Shown: positions 1 to 12,729 of the stretch, piece by piece
How the letters are laid out: each line of letters starts with the position of its first letter
How positions within the stretch are numbered: position 1 is the first letter of the stretch
Origin: Symsagittifera roscoffensis
Taxonomy: Eukaryota > Xenacoelomorpha > Acoela > Convolutidae
Assembly: GCF_963678635.1 (NCBI RefSeq)
Contig: NC_087063.1
Coordinates: 32,686,599 to 32,750,598, forward strand
Direction of reading: 5' to 3'
DNA: 64,000 nt
Position numbers and translations under genes: made by a program
Notes under the pieces: model-generated
Told to the model about the DNA's origin: nothing
The model's database searches: none
What the model saw: only the letters and a program-made list of their open reading frames with translations

Positions 1-135
1 ATTTTCCGATTTCCCAGCGGAATTTAAAAATTACCTAGTGATCCTTTTTCCCCAATTGGGTTTTTATATAAAAAGTGTCAGTCTTAAATTGGTCTTGATA
101 TTCAGAGAGCTTTAGATTCGTTAATTTTATTTCTA
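1..135 (+). repeat. R1 repeat, middle part, cut by the window edge
   Basis: gatttcccagcggaattt, gtgatcc, caattgggtt, aaagtgtca and attcagagagcttta follow in the same order as in complete R1 copies. Confidence 0.7.
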
Positions 136-278
136 AGAATTTCGAAAATTGATTTTTCTTCGAAAAATAAATTACTCTTTTGTTCTCTTTTCTTGCGTTC
201 ATGATACATAATACAAATACATAAGAGTAGATGTGCAGTTTAAGTTATTTTTTGGTTAAAAGAAATCTTACGTACAGT

Positions 279-638
279 CAGGGGCGGATTTAGGGTCCCC
301 CCTTTGATACTTTTTCAGAAATCCATTTTTGGCCGACACCCTAAAATTTTTCTAAAGGCGCCTTTGGCACCAATATATAATAACTTTGAGGGGGAGCGCG
401 CGCCAAAAAAACGCGATTTTTTGTCAAAATGTTTCAAAAAGTGCCCAAAAACGGCTTTTTTGACTGTTTTTTCAAAAGTTTGCCTGCGGCACACAAAGTT
501 TTGCCAAAATAGGGGCAAAACAGTGCTTTGGGAGAGCTCGAAAAATCAATTTCGTCGACCTAAAAAAAGGTCGTCAAAATTTTTTGAAAATCCGCCACCC
601 CCCCCCCCCCCCTCGAGAAAATCCTAGATCCGCCCCTG
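279..638 (+). mobile_element. Non-autonomous hAT DNA transposon, complete, with 8-bp target duplication
   Basis: Ends are inverted: caggggcggatttagg at the left and cctagatccgcccctg at the right (one mismatch in 16), the tip type common in hAT elements. The flanks 271-278 and 639-646 are both cgtacagt, an exact 8-bp duplication, the hAT hallmark. It is 360 bp with a C-run near the right end and no transposase. It sits inside the left tip of the mariner-type element that follows. Confidence 0.93.
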
Positions 639-642
639 CGTA

Positions 643-1318
643 CAGTGCTGATTTAAAGTATCGGGACTAAACGCATATAACTTGAAATTCAAAACGTGTT
701 TCTCTTTAATTTGGGTTGATTTTAGACAAAAAAAACAATGAAGACAAAACTTGCTTAGAATGTTAGCAGAATTAATATGATGTAATTGGTTTGGAAATTC
801 AAACCCAGTATGGATTATTTTTGGCTTTTTTAGTCAATCAAAAATTACCCCAAAATTACCCTGCCGATTAATGGCAAAATTATATCAAAGTGAGCTTTTT
901 ATAGAGCCCAACGAACTTCAAGCAGAGTATTGTCTCTGAATTTTTGAGGAAAACGTTTTGAAGTTGTTTCGAATAAAACATTGGTTTTTTATATGGTAAA
1001 TATATATTGTTTCTTGGAGATAATACCCTTTAAACTTGTTTGGGCTGCGTAACAGCCTGACTTTTATTAAATTTTGATAGTAATTGGCCTGGTAGTTTCT
1101 GCGTAATGTTTGATTGGCTAAAGCAGCCAAAAATAATCCAAATATGGGGTAACATTTTGAGCCCGAATTTCGATAAACAAACTACGCCATATTAATTCTG
1201 GTGAAGTTCTACGCAAGTTTTAATTTGATCTTTTTTCTAAAATCAACGCTGTTTGAGTAAAATGGGTTTTAAATTTTAAGTTTTATGCGTTTTGTCCGGA
1301 TAATTAAAATCAGCACTG
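643..1318. mobile_element. Mariner/Tc1-type foldback element (non-autonomous), 676 bp
   Basis: Tips cagtgctgatttaaa and ttaaaatcagcactg are flanked by TA on both sides (641-642, 1319-1320). The two arms are inverted copies over roughly 300 bp each, so the single strand folds into one long hairpin. No transposase. The same family is at 16956-17680. The hAT element at 279 duplicated this element's left tip. Confidence 0.85.
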
Positions 1319-4300
1319 TATTACTGAAATTTCATTGGCTATAATTTTGTATGATCCCATAAAGTGAAGTCAAAATGAAACCCGTATGTTTTTTGTTGCA
1401 AGAGCAGCGGAGATGTTTTGAATGCAGTTTTGCCTGAATGATAGATAACGCAAAGTATGGCTATTTTTGGTCGGTAATTAATTTTTCACCCATTTACGCA
1501 CGGAAAAATTGTTTCAAAAAATCTATTCAACCTAAGAAGCACGACCGTGTATCGACCCAGAAAGTTCTTTAAATTAATCGATTTTTCCAAAAAATTGACA
1601 TTAAATAAATATAAATAAATGAAAACCTTGAAATTGCTTTCAGTTGTATCCGAGCTCTGAAACTAAGATTCTGAATAATCGAAGATCCAATTTTTTTTAT
1701 GAAATCCAATCACGACTGAAATGTTTTTGATAATGCACCTCGTCCAACACCATCGGGTTTTTTGTTGGGGTAGGAGTGGTTTTTACGTGGAGCAATAAAA
1801 ACAGATACATGGCTTCTTCCTAGTTGAGAATCGTAGGTTTGATTTCTAATTATCAGCTTTTAATTTAGCACCGAAATTGTTTCTTATAAAGTCTCGAAGA
1901 AGACCTAATTAAGTGTTACTCAATGTGGCGATGTACTCTCATGTGCGTTATTTTACGGAGATGAGGTGTTTCATTTTCTTTTTTTTTTCGAAAGATTTAC
2001 TCTGCATTTTCAGCCCACTGTGATAGCTGTTTTTGGAGCTAGTTACGCTTGTGTTTTTCCTATTTTCAAATCGTTATTTTTGTTGTGACAGCGGATATTT
2101 AACAATGTTGTTTTGATTGATTTTTATAGGCTACACGTTACAGCTGTCAGTGTTTTTTGAAAGGAAATGAGTCTTCGAGCTGATTTTGGTACGTTTCAAC
2201 TTAAGGTTTTTTACGCAATGACTGTCACTAAATTATTTAAACTGTGAAGAAAAAACATTTCCTCATTGTAACGAAGAAATATAAAACTATCGGTATAAAA
2301 ACTGTCTGGTGCTTCAAAGTGGCCGGCAAGATAAGCAAACCAAAGCTACCGTTTTTCATTGTCGTTTTCACCACATGAGAGAGAAGAAAAGAAATCATTG
2401 TTGACATATAGATCCAGTTAACGCGATATTTGATGCGTAAACGGTTGCAGTTCAACTGCCTTAGCTCTGTTGAACCATTTCATGTATTAATTTTCTTCAG
2501 TTATCTGTTTGGAAAATGATATATGAAAAAGTCGAGTTGCTGAAGAGTTTTAAATTTCCCATTTAATTGGCCTCCTTCCTATTCCGAATGATGAAAAATA
2601 GTGCGAATTAATTGTTTTTCTCCTCTAAGGCAAAACTGGCCTCTTGATACCTGAGCGGCAGGTATTATTAATGTTTTTTACGTTGTTACATTGGCCTCCA
2701 TGCCAGCTGAGCCTCCCGGGCGGGCGGGCGAATGTTGCATAAATTGTAGACTGAAAAATCAATTGGCTTTATATGAGAGTTGAGATAATGGACGTAAATA
2801 ATATCTCCCCAGGCATCTACATTAGGAAATAGTCCCTAAGTTCAAAACCAAGGTGCGCTCATTTGCAAGTTTGAAAGGCTTCATATTGCACCTCATTACC
2901 TTCAAAATTCCGCCTACTTTTATTTCCACCAGACTTTACACGAGGAGAGCTGTTACTGTGGTCGATTATCGCGTTGCTTGAAAACAGAGCGTGGTGCTGA
3001 CAGATTTAGAGCACTGAACAACTAAAAGCGGCATTCAATATTCTCTAAAAAAAATAAAGTTTCCAATGCAACTTGGCGATGTCTGCAACTAAAACTTCAA
3101 CATTTACCTTCCGTTTAAGGCAAAGCTTATCACCATGAATTACGCATGGCTAGGCTATTACGTCAATTCAATTTTACGTCATAAAATCACAAAATGGCGA
3201 AACTCATTTTTAAATGATTTTTTTCAGTTAATAAATTGAGATAGTTGAGCTACTTTGATTATGACAAGAAGTTTTTTCTATCCTGGTTTTCAGCCAGGTC
3301 ATTTTCCACTTTTTATTGAGGCTTGTTTAAAGGAAATATTGCATTGCGCTAGGTCGATAGATGATCGAGCTAGGGACATAACCGCTTAAACTAAATGTTA
3401 TTACCGTGGCAAGTGGTTAAACTTGACTCAGACATCTCAGGCACTTGGAGTTCTTCAAATTGGGCAATTGATACGATTTAATTACTCATTATTTTTGAAC
3501 AAGATTCAGTTACTAATTTATTTGTCCAGCGAGTTTTCGTTTCGTTTTGCTTTTGCGAATTTATTTGCATCTGATTAAAATTATGCGGAATAGACGTATC
3601 TTTGTGGGTTTATAATTGTCATGCATCATTTGGCCGTTTTCAGCAAAAAGTCTCAAGTGTCGCGTACAAAAAGTGCGCCACCAAAACAAGGCAAGTCGGC
3701 TAAATTTGAATAGTGTATTGCAGAATAAAAAAGTCGCATCGAAAAATTAAGTTGCTACGATATTGGATTCACATGGCGAAAAATTTTGTTTGAAATATTT
3801 AAATACTTTAAGGATTGAAATTTGAAAATCTTGCTCTGAACTATTTTGTAGTTGGCTTCTGATCGAGTTGTTGGGGGTGATTTTTCTTATAATCGGGAGT
3901 CAAGTTCTCGGTTGTTGTTTTTCTGTTCGACCTTTTTACGAGCGAGTTGATAAAACAAAAATTTGGCTTAATTTCTAATTTTCGTGACCATGTTAGTCTT
4001 TCAAGCGGCGAGCAATGTTATATAACACAGCGTTATTCCTGTCCTAAAGTGAAGTAAGTCGAAATCGATCTCAGTTACAAATGTGTAGCGATTTTTAATG
4101 AGTGAATTCGGAGATCCTGTAGTATGTCAGAAGCCTTAGCAGGCTCAAGCATTCTGTCTGACCGTTTACATCTGAAACGAAATGCTAGTTTTATTTCATC
4201 TACAAAAATTTAAAATTTTTTTGATAAAGAAAAGTTTGATGTAGCTATATCCAAATCGCAAATAAAATTGTTCATTTTGGTGGGTCTTTAGTTATGATAT

Positions 4301-5084
4301 TATTGGCAGCCGACAAGCTTGTGTTTTTTACAGTACGAATGGCTTAAGTTTCGTTTTTGTAAGCGCAATTGGCGCATTTGTGTAGGGAAGTCTAGAAATC
4401 ATGGGTGTTTGAGGACTGAGTTTCGATTTTTGTATAGTTTTTTTTTTCAAAACTCAGTAATATTTTTTGATTTTCTTGGCTCTTTCTGTACTTGGAATTT
4501 TGAGTGTTTAAGGATTTAGGGCTGCTAATTAGCTCGCTAAGTTTTATTTTAAATTTATCTGGGTGCGAAATAAATTGCCGCGCTCAAATAACTCGCGTGG
4601 AGAGAATAGATGAAGTCTTAAGTTGGCAGTTTTCGAGCCTTAGAGTTTTACCAAATATGATGAAACATCTTTTGTGATGAAAATTTTGTCTCTAAATTCG
4701 CACCTTTGAATGAACGGAATACGGCTGTGTTTTCATTTGGATTTATGAAAAGAAAAATTTTGTTTCGTTTGAAAACCATATACGCCATATGAAGATTTTC
4801 GCTGGCTCGTACAAGAATAAAGAGGTGAAGAGACTATATCGTATATTCAAATGCTGAAGACTATTTTTACGATTTTCCAGTTAATGAAAGCAAGGCTCAT
4901 TGATAGGTCCTAATTTTTAAGGCGCATCAATAATGCAAGCATGGGAAGGGAGGAGAATGGCAGCGCAGTGTAGTGTAGTTTTAAGGTTGCATTCATTCAT
5001 CAATACATAACGTAACGGTCGTTTTTCGTTTCAGCGTTTAATTCACTAATGATGATTTTAGCAACCATATCATGGGGAACTGTC

Positions 5085-5640
5085 AGTGTTGTCTCGGGTT
5101 GCAAAATTGGCCTCCGAGCTTGAGTACTAAAAATTTACACTTACCCAGATAGACGTTTTTTATGATTTTTATTTGAAAACTTTAAAACAAACAAACTTAG
5201 ATTTTGAAAAGTTAACAATAATTTTAATTCTTAATTCTATAGTTGGGTACTCTCAGGGTTTTCAATTCCTGCCTCAAACTATGACTTCTCAAAATCTTAT
5301 AATCTTCGCGAAATGCCGTTTTTTTCTTTATAAATTTTTGCCTATAATTTTAAGTTTTTGCAATTTTGCCCTCCAGATATTTTGTTTTTTGAGATTCAGC
5401 GTTTTTCATGGTTTTGAAAACTTTTTAAATTTTTAATGAAAAAAAATCGTCAATTTAGAAATTTTTTGCTCCAAGTGGTGGGTAGCTGCCAAGTTTATCT
5501 CAGAAGGTTTCTATCGGCCTTTCAAATATGACTGCTCAAGGAATTGAAATTAATGAGATTTCAAAATTCAAATTTTTCTGGAAGATTTTGTTTATTGACT
5601 TTTTGTTTGGCTACTGTCAAGGTACTCTGCCATCCATGCA
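5085..5640 (+). repeat. Partial copy of the ~160-bp satellite unit
   Basis: Words typical of the unit recur: gttgcaaaattggcctccga, agttgggtactctcagg, atgactgctcaagg. About three to four worn monomers, ending where the CATC array begins. Confidence 0.6.
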
Positions 5641-6660
5641 CCCACCCATTCAATTTTTCATTTAACCATACGTCCATCCATGCACTCTCTTGGATCCTGT
5701 CATGTAGCTATCTATCCAGCCAACCGTCTATTTAGCTATCCGACCAGTCAATCCTTTATCCAAGCAGTCATCCATCAATTCAGCCATCACTCAAGCCATC
5801 CATTACTCCAACCAGCCATCCATTCGTGCATCTATCTGGCCGTCTATGCATTCATCTATCTCTTCACTCGTCTAGCCTATCTCCATACTCCCATGTTTTC
5901 ACCCAACCAGCCATTCTTTAAGCCATCGTCTAGCCATCGAGTGATCCATTCAACCAGCCCGCCATCCATCTATCAAGCCTATTGATCTAGCCATCCATCC
6001 ATCCATCCTGACTTCAAAATTCATCCAGCAACCAGGCATCTATCTATCGATCTAGCCCTCCACCCCCATCCTGTCATCTATCTATCCATGCAGCGATCCA
6101 CCCATCTCAGCCAGCCATCATACATTCTGCAGTACATCCGGCACACAATCCAAACGTCCAGGCAGTCATTCATCATCAATCTAGCCATACATCCATCTAG
6201 ATATCCATTCGTCCTACATCGATCCACCAAGCTATGCATCCATCTAGTCATCCATCAACCCACCAGTCATCCATTATCGATCTAGCCTTTTATCCAACTA
6301 ACATCTCTCCTTCCAACAGGCCATCTATTCAGCCATCTATCTATCCAGCCAGCCAGCAATCAAAGCGTCTATTCAGCCATCAATCCATCTTGCCATAAAA
6401 TCAACTCGTCGTCAATTCATATAGCCCATCCAACCATGGTCTCATCAAATTAGCCAATATATCCAACCCTTTATCTAACATGCCATCTATATATCCAGTC
6501 AGTCATCCTTCGATTCAACCATCAGTCTAGCCATCCAACCCTCCAAACATCCATGCAATGTCCATGTATCCAGCTATTCATCCATCCATCCTGTATTCAA
6601 TCCGTCCTTTCCTTCATCCAGCTATGCCTTCAACCAGTTAACCGTCCATCCATGCAACCT
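5634..6660 (+). repeat. Degenerate CATC/CAGC tetranucleotide array, about 1 kb
   Basis: Almost only the words ccatc, catctat, cagc and ccatt, all reading the same way, with many changes. It begins directly after a fragment of the ~160-bp satellite unit (ctactgtcaaggtactctgc). Open frames across it are an effect of the repeat. Confidence 0.92.
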
Positions 6661-7381
6661 ATTTTTTCTGCTAAGGATAAACGTTGCCTGTGTCAGAAGC
6701 AGCTTTAGCTGCAGTGGACCTGCTAGTTTAATTTGAATCAATCATTCCAATTGGTATTGGTTGCGTTTGAAAGGAAAATAGGTTGTCATTCTTTCAGGCG
6801 GAATTCGGCGTGAAACCTTCGAATTTTGAAATTTGATAGCTCAAAATTTGCGATGAGATTCTTTTGTTTTCGGCTTAAATAGCGTCGACTCAAGAATTTT
6901 CCCTGTAGGTGCCGCTCAGTAAAAGACTTTGAATGCTCATTGTGTTTTTTGGCATGTTTTCCTTAAATTGAGTATAAGGGCATACATTTCTGACATGTTT
7001 TTGTTTTGAACTTACTTTGAAAAATACATTTTTTGATGATTTAGGTTTATAGTTTTTTTTTGCCTAGGGACCTAATTTGGCGACGTTTCAAGGGAAGCAT
7101 AAGATTTAGGCTTCGTTCCTGGTCGAACAAAATGCTTAATTTCTTAAAATAGGATTATACTTCAAATTTTTTCATGGCAATAATTGTATTTTCGGTTCTA
7201 CGGTAATTTATTCAAGTTTTGTCGTTTCAGTTGCATCTTTTTAAATTTTTTTTGAGTTTACAGACAACCTTTTCAATTTTCTCAAGTTGTTGTTTTTTCA
7301 AGGTTTTTTTAAATGTTTTTTTTTGGACTTACTATATTGCTTTCCTGTCTGATATATGTAAATTCAAATTCAAATAACCAT

Positions 7382-7457
7382 CCGGTGCATTTGACGTAGA
7401 GGTAACAAATCTGCTTGAGGCAGCAAAGGTTTGTGGTTCGAATCGGTTCGGTGCCAA
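7382..7457 (+). other. tRNA-like sequence with A and B boxes
   Basis: gacgtagaggtaacaaa and tgtggttcgaatcggttcgg, ending ggtgcca then a T-run. Acceptor stem not convincing. A second B-box-like site (ggagtttgattccaatc) is near 7607. Confidence 0.42.
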
Positions 7458-8329
7458 TTTTTTTGCAAAAATAAGTTTTTGTAATTGATGACTATCGTTC
7501 GTCCGTCTGTTTTTTTTGTCGGCCTAGTTCTCTTAACCGGATTTTTTTTTGAAGGTCCAGCTTTCTTCTAATCGCTGTACTACCCGTGCTTGGCGTTAAA
7601 TCACAGGAGTTTGATTCCAATCAAGACTTGGTTTTTTTTTGCAAAATGAAAAATTTCGGCTAATTTACATTTCTGCTTTTTTGCCTGCTTAGTTTCCGCA
7701 GAAAGGATTTTCTAAAATTTTGGTATTTTTTGCTGCATTCCGAAAGCTCCTGGCAAAGTTTTTATGGTGCTGGTTATCTTGTTCCAAACCTTTTGGTACT
7801 GTTGTTCCAGACCGCTTGGGCTTTTTTGACCTTTCGTGCGATTTTAATAAAAGTATGTGACAAAAACGATTTTCGAAGGTTTTTTTAATTTTTGATTTTT
7901 TTTCTCAGACGATGGTAATTACGATCTTTCGTTTTTGCATCGCAAGTGGTGCCAAGCTCAGCTTCGCCTCGGTGCTAAATTATTTGCTCAGTTTTTTTGA
8001 TGCGTGGGACTGCTTCAACAGGGGCCCACTTATCAAACTGGAACGGAAGGGCGGCTATAATGGGATAGAGCCATTTTCTCCCGGAGTCTTGATATTTATC
8101 GAAACAATTTTAAATAATGCAAATAGTTCCTAGTTCAATCATTTGATGGCCTGCACCTGAAAATTTGTATAGTTTTTGAACCCATCAAGCCATCAAAGCA
8201 AATTGAATGGCAGATAGATAGCTAGCAATGATGCGTCTTTTAAAAGGAGTTGGATAAAAACCGTACTACTGATCCGATAAGGTTGCTTCTAATACATGCT
8301 TACTTATATCGACATGATTAATTCTGGTA

Positions 8330-8391
8330 AACTGGTAGCCTAAAATTCGACGGTAGCTTTAACTGGTAGCCTAAAGTTCGACGGTAGCTTT
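8330..8391 (+). repeat. Tandem duplication, 2 x 31 bp
   Basis: aactggtagcctaaaattcg plus acggtagcttt occurs twice in direct tandem with one difference, so the duplication is recent. Confidence 0.9.
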
Positions 8392-10003
8392 AACTAGGTG
8401 AGAAAATTCTTTGTTCAAATACGTGAAAAAAGTTCGGCGAAGAAATTTAACCATGGCGAGATACGAGTTAGACGACTTAAATATTAGTAGTTAATTTTTA
8501 CTTCAGCATTTCGTGTTATCAAAACAAGTTAAAAATTTTCTCCTTTTGATTTCTTGAATAACTTGAGCTCAGAAGCCATTTTTTTGGGCATCAATTCTAG
8601 CCATCAAAATAATTGGTGGTTTTTAACTGCTTGAGTTTTTTGCTTGAAGGAGTCCATCAATTGTCCTCTAATTTAATCCATTGAATCAAACCTTTCAATT
8701 TCATGGCAGGATAGCTTGGTTTTAGTTTTCATTTTTAATTTTTTTTTTCATTTAATTTTCAATACACATTAATCTGAGTTGGATCAAAGATTCATCGTTT
8801 GAATAGTTTGCTTCCAAAAAAACCTTAAAATTGTACAAACCAATGAAAAAATTTGATTTTTTCAAGTTTCCATTAATCGAATTATCTGCTTCAAAGAAAC
8901 CAAAGAAATTTGTTCTCTTGTCAAGGAATTTCTGAACGCATTTTTTGCAAATTAATTTAAGCATTCAGAGCAATGAAAAAATTGTAAGGTTTCATCACTT
9001 AAAGAGCTTATTCAAGAATCTTTAAATTCCTGCGAACCAATGTTAGCTTGCGAAGTAACTTAAAATATTTCAATTTTTCTCAGTTTGATTACTTGCTTTA
9101 AAATTTTGTTTTTTCTTTTCGAAGGAATTCAAGTTTTCAAAACAACGTGAAGTTTTCCAAGCTGGCATTACTTGAAACTTTTTTTTTGCTAAACTACTCA
9201 AGTCATCAAAACAGCTTTAAAATTATCAATTTTTTTGGCGTGATAAGGTGTCGTAGCTTTTTTACACCATTGCAAACTATGCAAACAACTTAGACTCAAG
9301 TTTTCACGATTAATAGCTTGCTTCTAAAAGTCGCATTTTTGCGAACCTGTTCCAACCATCAAATTAAATTGAAATCAATTTAATCCTCTGTTCACTAGTT
9401 ATTAAATTAAAATCAAAGTTTCAGGTTTGGATGGGCTTGCTAATTGATATTAAAAGCAGAGCAATTTTTTTTTGATTTTTCTTCGCGGATGCAATTCTTT
9501 TGATGAAAGAAGATAGTTGTTTTTGAAATTAGGCAAGTCATGAAAAAATCTAGAAGTCATATCAAATGAATGTATTTTGAAATCAATAAATTAATGCTAC
9601 GATAAGAAATTCATTATCGTACTATGTTTTAGGGCCAAAATAAGTTAGGCTTCAGACTCCGAAAAACTAATAGCACTACTTCGATTCTGGTAAAGAAATT
9701 TTCGTCTTCTATTTAGGTTCAATTCTAGAATTATGTCCGAAAATATACCCAATTCCGAAAGGTTAAAAAGTGAAGCATTTATTTCGTAAGTGTATATGAC
9801 AAATGTGATTATAATCTATAATCAATAGACGAATTTAGGAAGTGAAATTTCTTGCTGATTAACCATCATTGATTATTTTGGATTAAGATGATGAAGTGAT
9901 CAGCCTCTTAGATTACCTCTGTACTTAGATTACCTCTGAGTCCTATAACTCAAAAACTTAGTGCAAAATTGGTTCAAAATTTTTCAAAATGGTGTGAAAT
10001 GGT

Positions 10004-10332
10004 GCAAACGGCTATCCTGGTTTATTTAGTTGTAGTTTTAAAGTTGATTTAGGCTATTATCGTTATTTATACTTTGAATTTATTTTTTGTTATTTCAAGT
10101 AAAAACAAAGTACATAGCAGAAACACTGCTGCAAGAAAAAACTCTTCTATAAAGTTTAATAAGCTGCCTCTTATGTTTAAAGTTTATAAAAGAGTTTTTT
10201 CTTGCAGCAGTGTTTCTGCGATTTACTTTGTTTTTACTTGAAATAACAAAAAGGAAATTCAAAGTATAAGTAACGATAATAACCTGAATCAATTTTAAAA
10301 CTACAACTAAATAAACCAGGATAGCCGTTTGC
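10004..10332. mobile_element. Near-perfect palindrome, foldback MITE of 329 bp
   Basis: gcaaacggctatcctggttt at the left mirrors aaaccaggatagccgtttgc at the right, and the pairing continues almost to the centre near 10168 with few differences. No coding frame of note. A lone copy of the tip (ggctatcctgtttattt) lies near 30415. No clear target duplication. Confidence 0.85.
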
Positions 10333-10359
10333 TGTGAAAGAAATATAGCGTTTGTTGAT

Positions 10360-10690
10360 TTTTCTCCTTGAACGTCTATGAACGTGTAAAGATCACGAAA
10401 AACGCGATCGACTTCTACTTTCGAAGTTGATTTTATTTTTCAGATTTCGCAGCAAAATTTAAAAAAAACTTCTGTTCCAGTTTCTCAAATTATGTTAAAC
10501 TTATCAAAAAAAATTTTCAAGTATAAAGTTTTCTTGAAATTCAAAGTGCTAAAAGGCCATGTATTTTTTTGTCAAAAAAAACATTTAGCATTTTGTTCTT
10601 TACTTTTTTTTCTGCATTCATTGACTCTTTTCCAACTGTCTGTTGGTTATGTTTTAGTTTTTTTCGCACGCAAAATAGGGTACCACAAAT
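10360..10690 (+). repeat. R1 repeat, lacking the head
   Basis: From gtgtaaagatcacgaaaaac through cagatttcgcagcaaaat to the tail ttttccaactgtctgttgg. It follows the palindrome at 10004-10332 by about 30 bases. Confidence 0.75.
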
Positions 10691-10984
10691 AATCATCGGA
10701 ATGGTGCATGTGATGTATCATATTAAGGTTCTATGAGTCATGATTCGAACGGCATTAAAAAAATTTAAAAATTGTCATGGTGTTGAGAAACTGATTTAAA
10801 TTTCTTGGATTATTTTTATTGAAAAAGTGTAAGTGATTAATTGTTCTTGAAATTTAAGGCGTGTTAAGAGTCAGATGTTTTTTTTTGTGAAAGTTTTTCA
10901 AAGCAGTCAATATTTTTTCTGTTTCATTGCTATCATTGTCTATATTTTTAACTATTTGTTGGCTACATGTTTTTTACGAGATGA

Positions 10985-11360
10985 TCGTAATTAAATAATT
11001 ATATAAGTCTTGGTGATTTTTTTGTTCTTTTTTCAGGAACGTCTTAAAAACTATTCAGCTCATTTCCTTTTTGAAAAGAAGGCAAACTCCACTATCGAAC
11101 AGCTTGTGTATAAGGTCCCGAAAAACGAATTCGAGTTTGTTCGACAGTGGACTTTAATTTTCAGATTTTCCAGCGGAATAAAACTTATCAAATATGGCTA
11201 CTTTATCAAAGTTTTTCAATCATAATCTATTTTTTGAAAATCAAAGTTCTATAAGGCCATACAATTTTTACTTTGAACTAAAACTAATCAGTATTTTTTT
11301 TTCTGTTTACCTGCGTTCATTGACTCGTCTTCAACTCTCTGTTGGCCATGTTTTAATTCG
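10985..11360 (+). repeat. R1 repeat
   Basis: Head trace ttatataagtcttggtga, then aaggcaaactccactatcga, cagattttccagcggaata and tail gcgttcattgactcgt ... ctctgttggccatgttt. Partial tails lie just before (10880-10975) and after (11480-11565). Confidence 0.8.
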
Positions 11361-12424
11361 TGAATTAAAGCAAAAAAATTATTTGTTTGATGAAAAAGTA
11401 CTATAATCAAACTCTTTTTTAGATTTTTTCCAGCTAACAATATTTCGCGAAATGTTTGAAAGCACTATTTAAACAAAGTTTGTGGAAGTTTTTTAAAAAT
11501 TTAGTCAGTATTTTTTGGTTTCCTTGCATTTTGCCTTTTTCCAATGGTCTGTTGATTTTCTGAGCTATCCCAAACAATACAATTACTTTATTTTACCAAA
11601 AAAAATTTGCGATGCTGATGAACTTCTGGGAAAGTGTCAAAAATGAAGATTTTTGCACATTCTTTAAAAATGGGATACATAAATTAGTACCAAAGAAGCT
11701 TTGTTGGCTGAGGTTTAGTTGTCATTTCTTGAGGCCATTGATATTTTTTCCATGAAAAGATTTGTTTCACCCCTCCCTACTTGCAGAAAAACACAATTTT
11801 GAATGAAAAACCGTTTCTATTTGATTACTGTGATCGTTTTTTTCTGAGCAACTTCCAAAGAAACCGGCTATCCTTGGTACGAGATTTTATTGTTGTTCAT
11901 GTTATTGTTCTTTTTGTTTGTATTTTCATTCTGAACAAGGAGTGGAAAAGAACTTAGTACTCGGAGTTTTTTCTGCGCACTCAATTCCGGTTGCCAAATT
12001 GTACCAACTTCTTTTTCTGATTTTTAATTGTTTTCGTGCTGAGAAAGTGCCTAATTATTTTTTAAAAACTGCTAATTTAAGTAATAACGTCACTGCTTAT
12101 TTTATGCTTACTTACTTTTCGCCTAAAAATACTTTACGCTCTACTTACTCGCTTGAATCGCTCTAGATTAGATAGAAAATTAAAAATTTTACCTGATTTT
12201 CCTTGACATTGTGAAAACTTTTCTGATTTTTTTCTTTGACGGTCGAATAACGACTGGAAAGACTTGAATATGATATATCGCTTGGCCTATATTGATGAGT
12301 TTTTGGATACTTGATTTGGCGTGGAGAAAATTTAAAAAACCAGGCCTGAAGACAAAGTTCCTCCTGTTTAAGTGATTGGAACAAAAAATGGTTATATGAT
12401 TCTGAACACTGCTGTTATGTTTAG

Positions 12425-12729
12425 ATCTACTGAGTGTCACAGGCAGTGACAATGGTACGGCACCGACCAAGCGAAGTAACAGCATCAAAAAGTGGCTCAC
12501 GAGTCCAGTTCGCAAACTGAGCAGCCACAGTGCTTCCTCGTCTCACTCCTCAAACAGTAATTTGACCAACTCCAATAGCTCCTTCAATCCGGCAGTCCCC
12601 ACCATATCCGGAGGAGCCACCGGTCAGCAGATGGGAGGCAGTGGCAATAAGAGGTCACCCTTGACTGCTAAACTGTCAAATACTCCACAGATACAAGCTA
12701 TGTACAGCCAGCACTATGGAAATCGCAAG
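12425..12729 (+). CDS. trio: RhoGEF exon: Ser-rich linker with KKWLTSPVRKLS
   Basis: The exon begins after ttatgtttag with the last two bases of a codon and ends at AAG before gtaaaa, 101 full codons. It reads LLSVTGSDNGTAPTKRSNS, then IKKWLTSPVRKLSSHSASS and a Ser/Asn/Gly-rich stretch ending in QAMYSQHYGNRK. The KKWLTSPVR(R/K)LS block is the sign of the linker before GEF2 in Trio and Kalirin. The first base of the split codon lies on an exon outside the window. Base composition is much richer in G+C than the flanking intron. Confidence 0.88.

Larger units (their letters stand above)
1..12424 (+). other. Intron (inferred) upstream of the first visible RhoGEF exon
   Basis: The exon at 12425 begins inside a codon, so this stretch should be intron of the same gene. 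It is T-rich on the + strand like the later introns. I found no exon in it. Named repeats inside are listed apart. 1320-5080, 6670-7380, 7460-7940, 8560-9990 and 11560-12420 hold only AT-rich, partly repetitive sequence; a (GGGC)n-like G+C knot lies at 2716-2732. Confidence 0.6.

Noticed and set aside
304-627. 107-codon frame inside the hAT element
   Set aside because: It lies wholly in a 360-bp non-autonomous element, includes the C-run as a proline run, and has no transposase likeness.
2930-3030. Exon-like stretch after tttccaccag
   Set aside because: Open for about 30 codons but ends in a stop with no donor before it, and nothing Trio-like in it.
5680-6285. Open frames across the CATC region (about 100 and 65 codons)
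   Set aside because: They follow from the four-base repeat, which keeps stops away; the products are low-complexity Ser/His/Pro/Ile.
5634-6660. CRISPR-like array
   Set aside because: No constant repeat with unique spacers; it is a degenerate tetranucleotide array in a eukaryotic intron.
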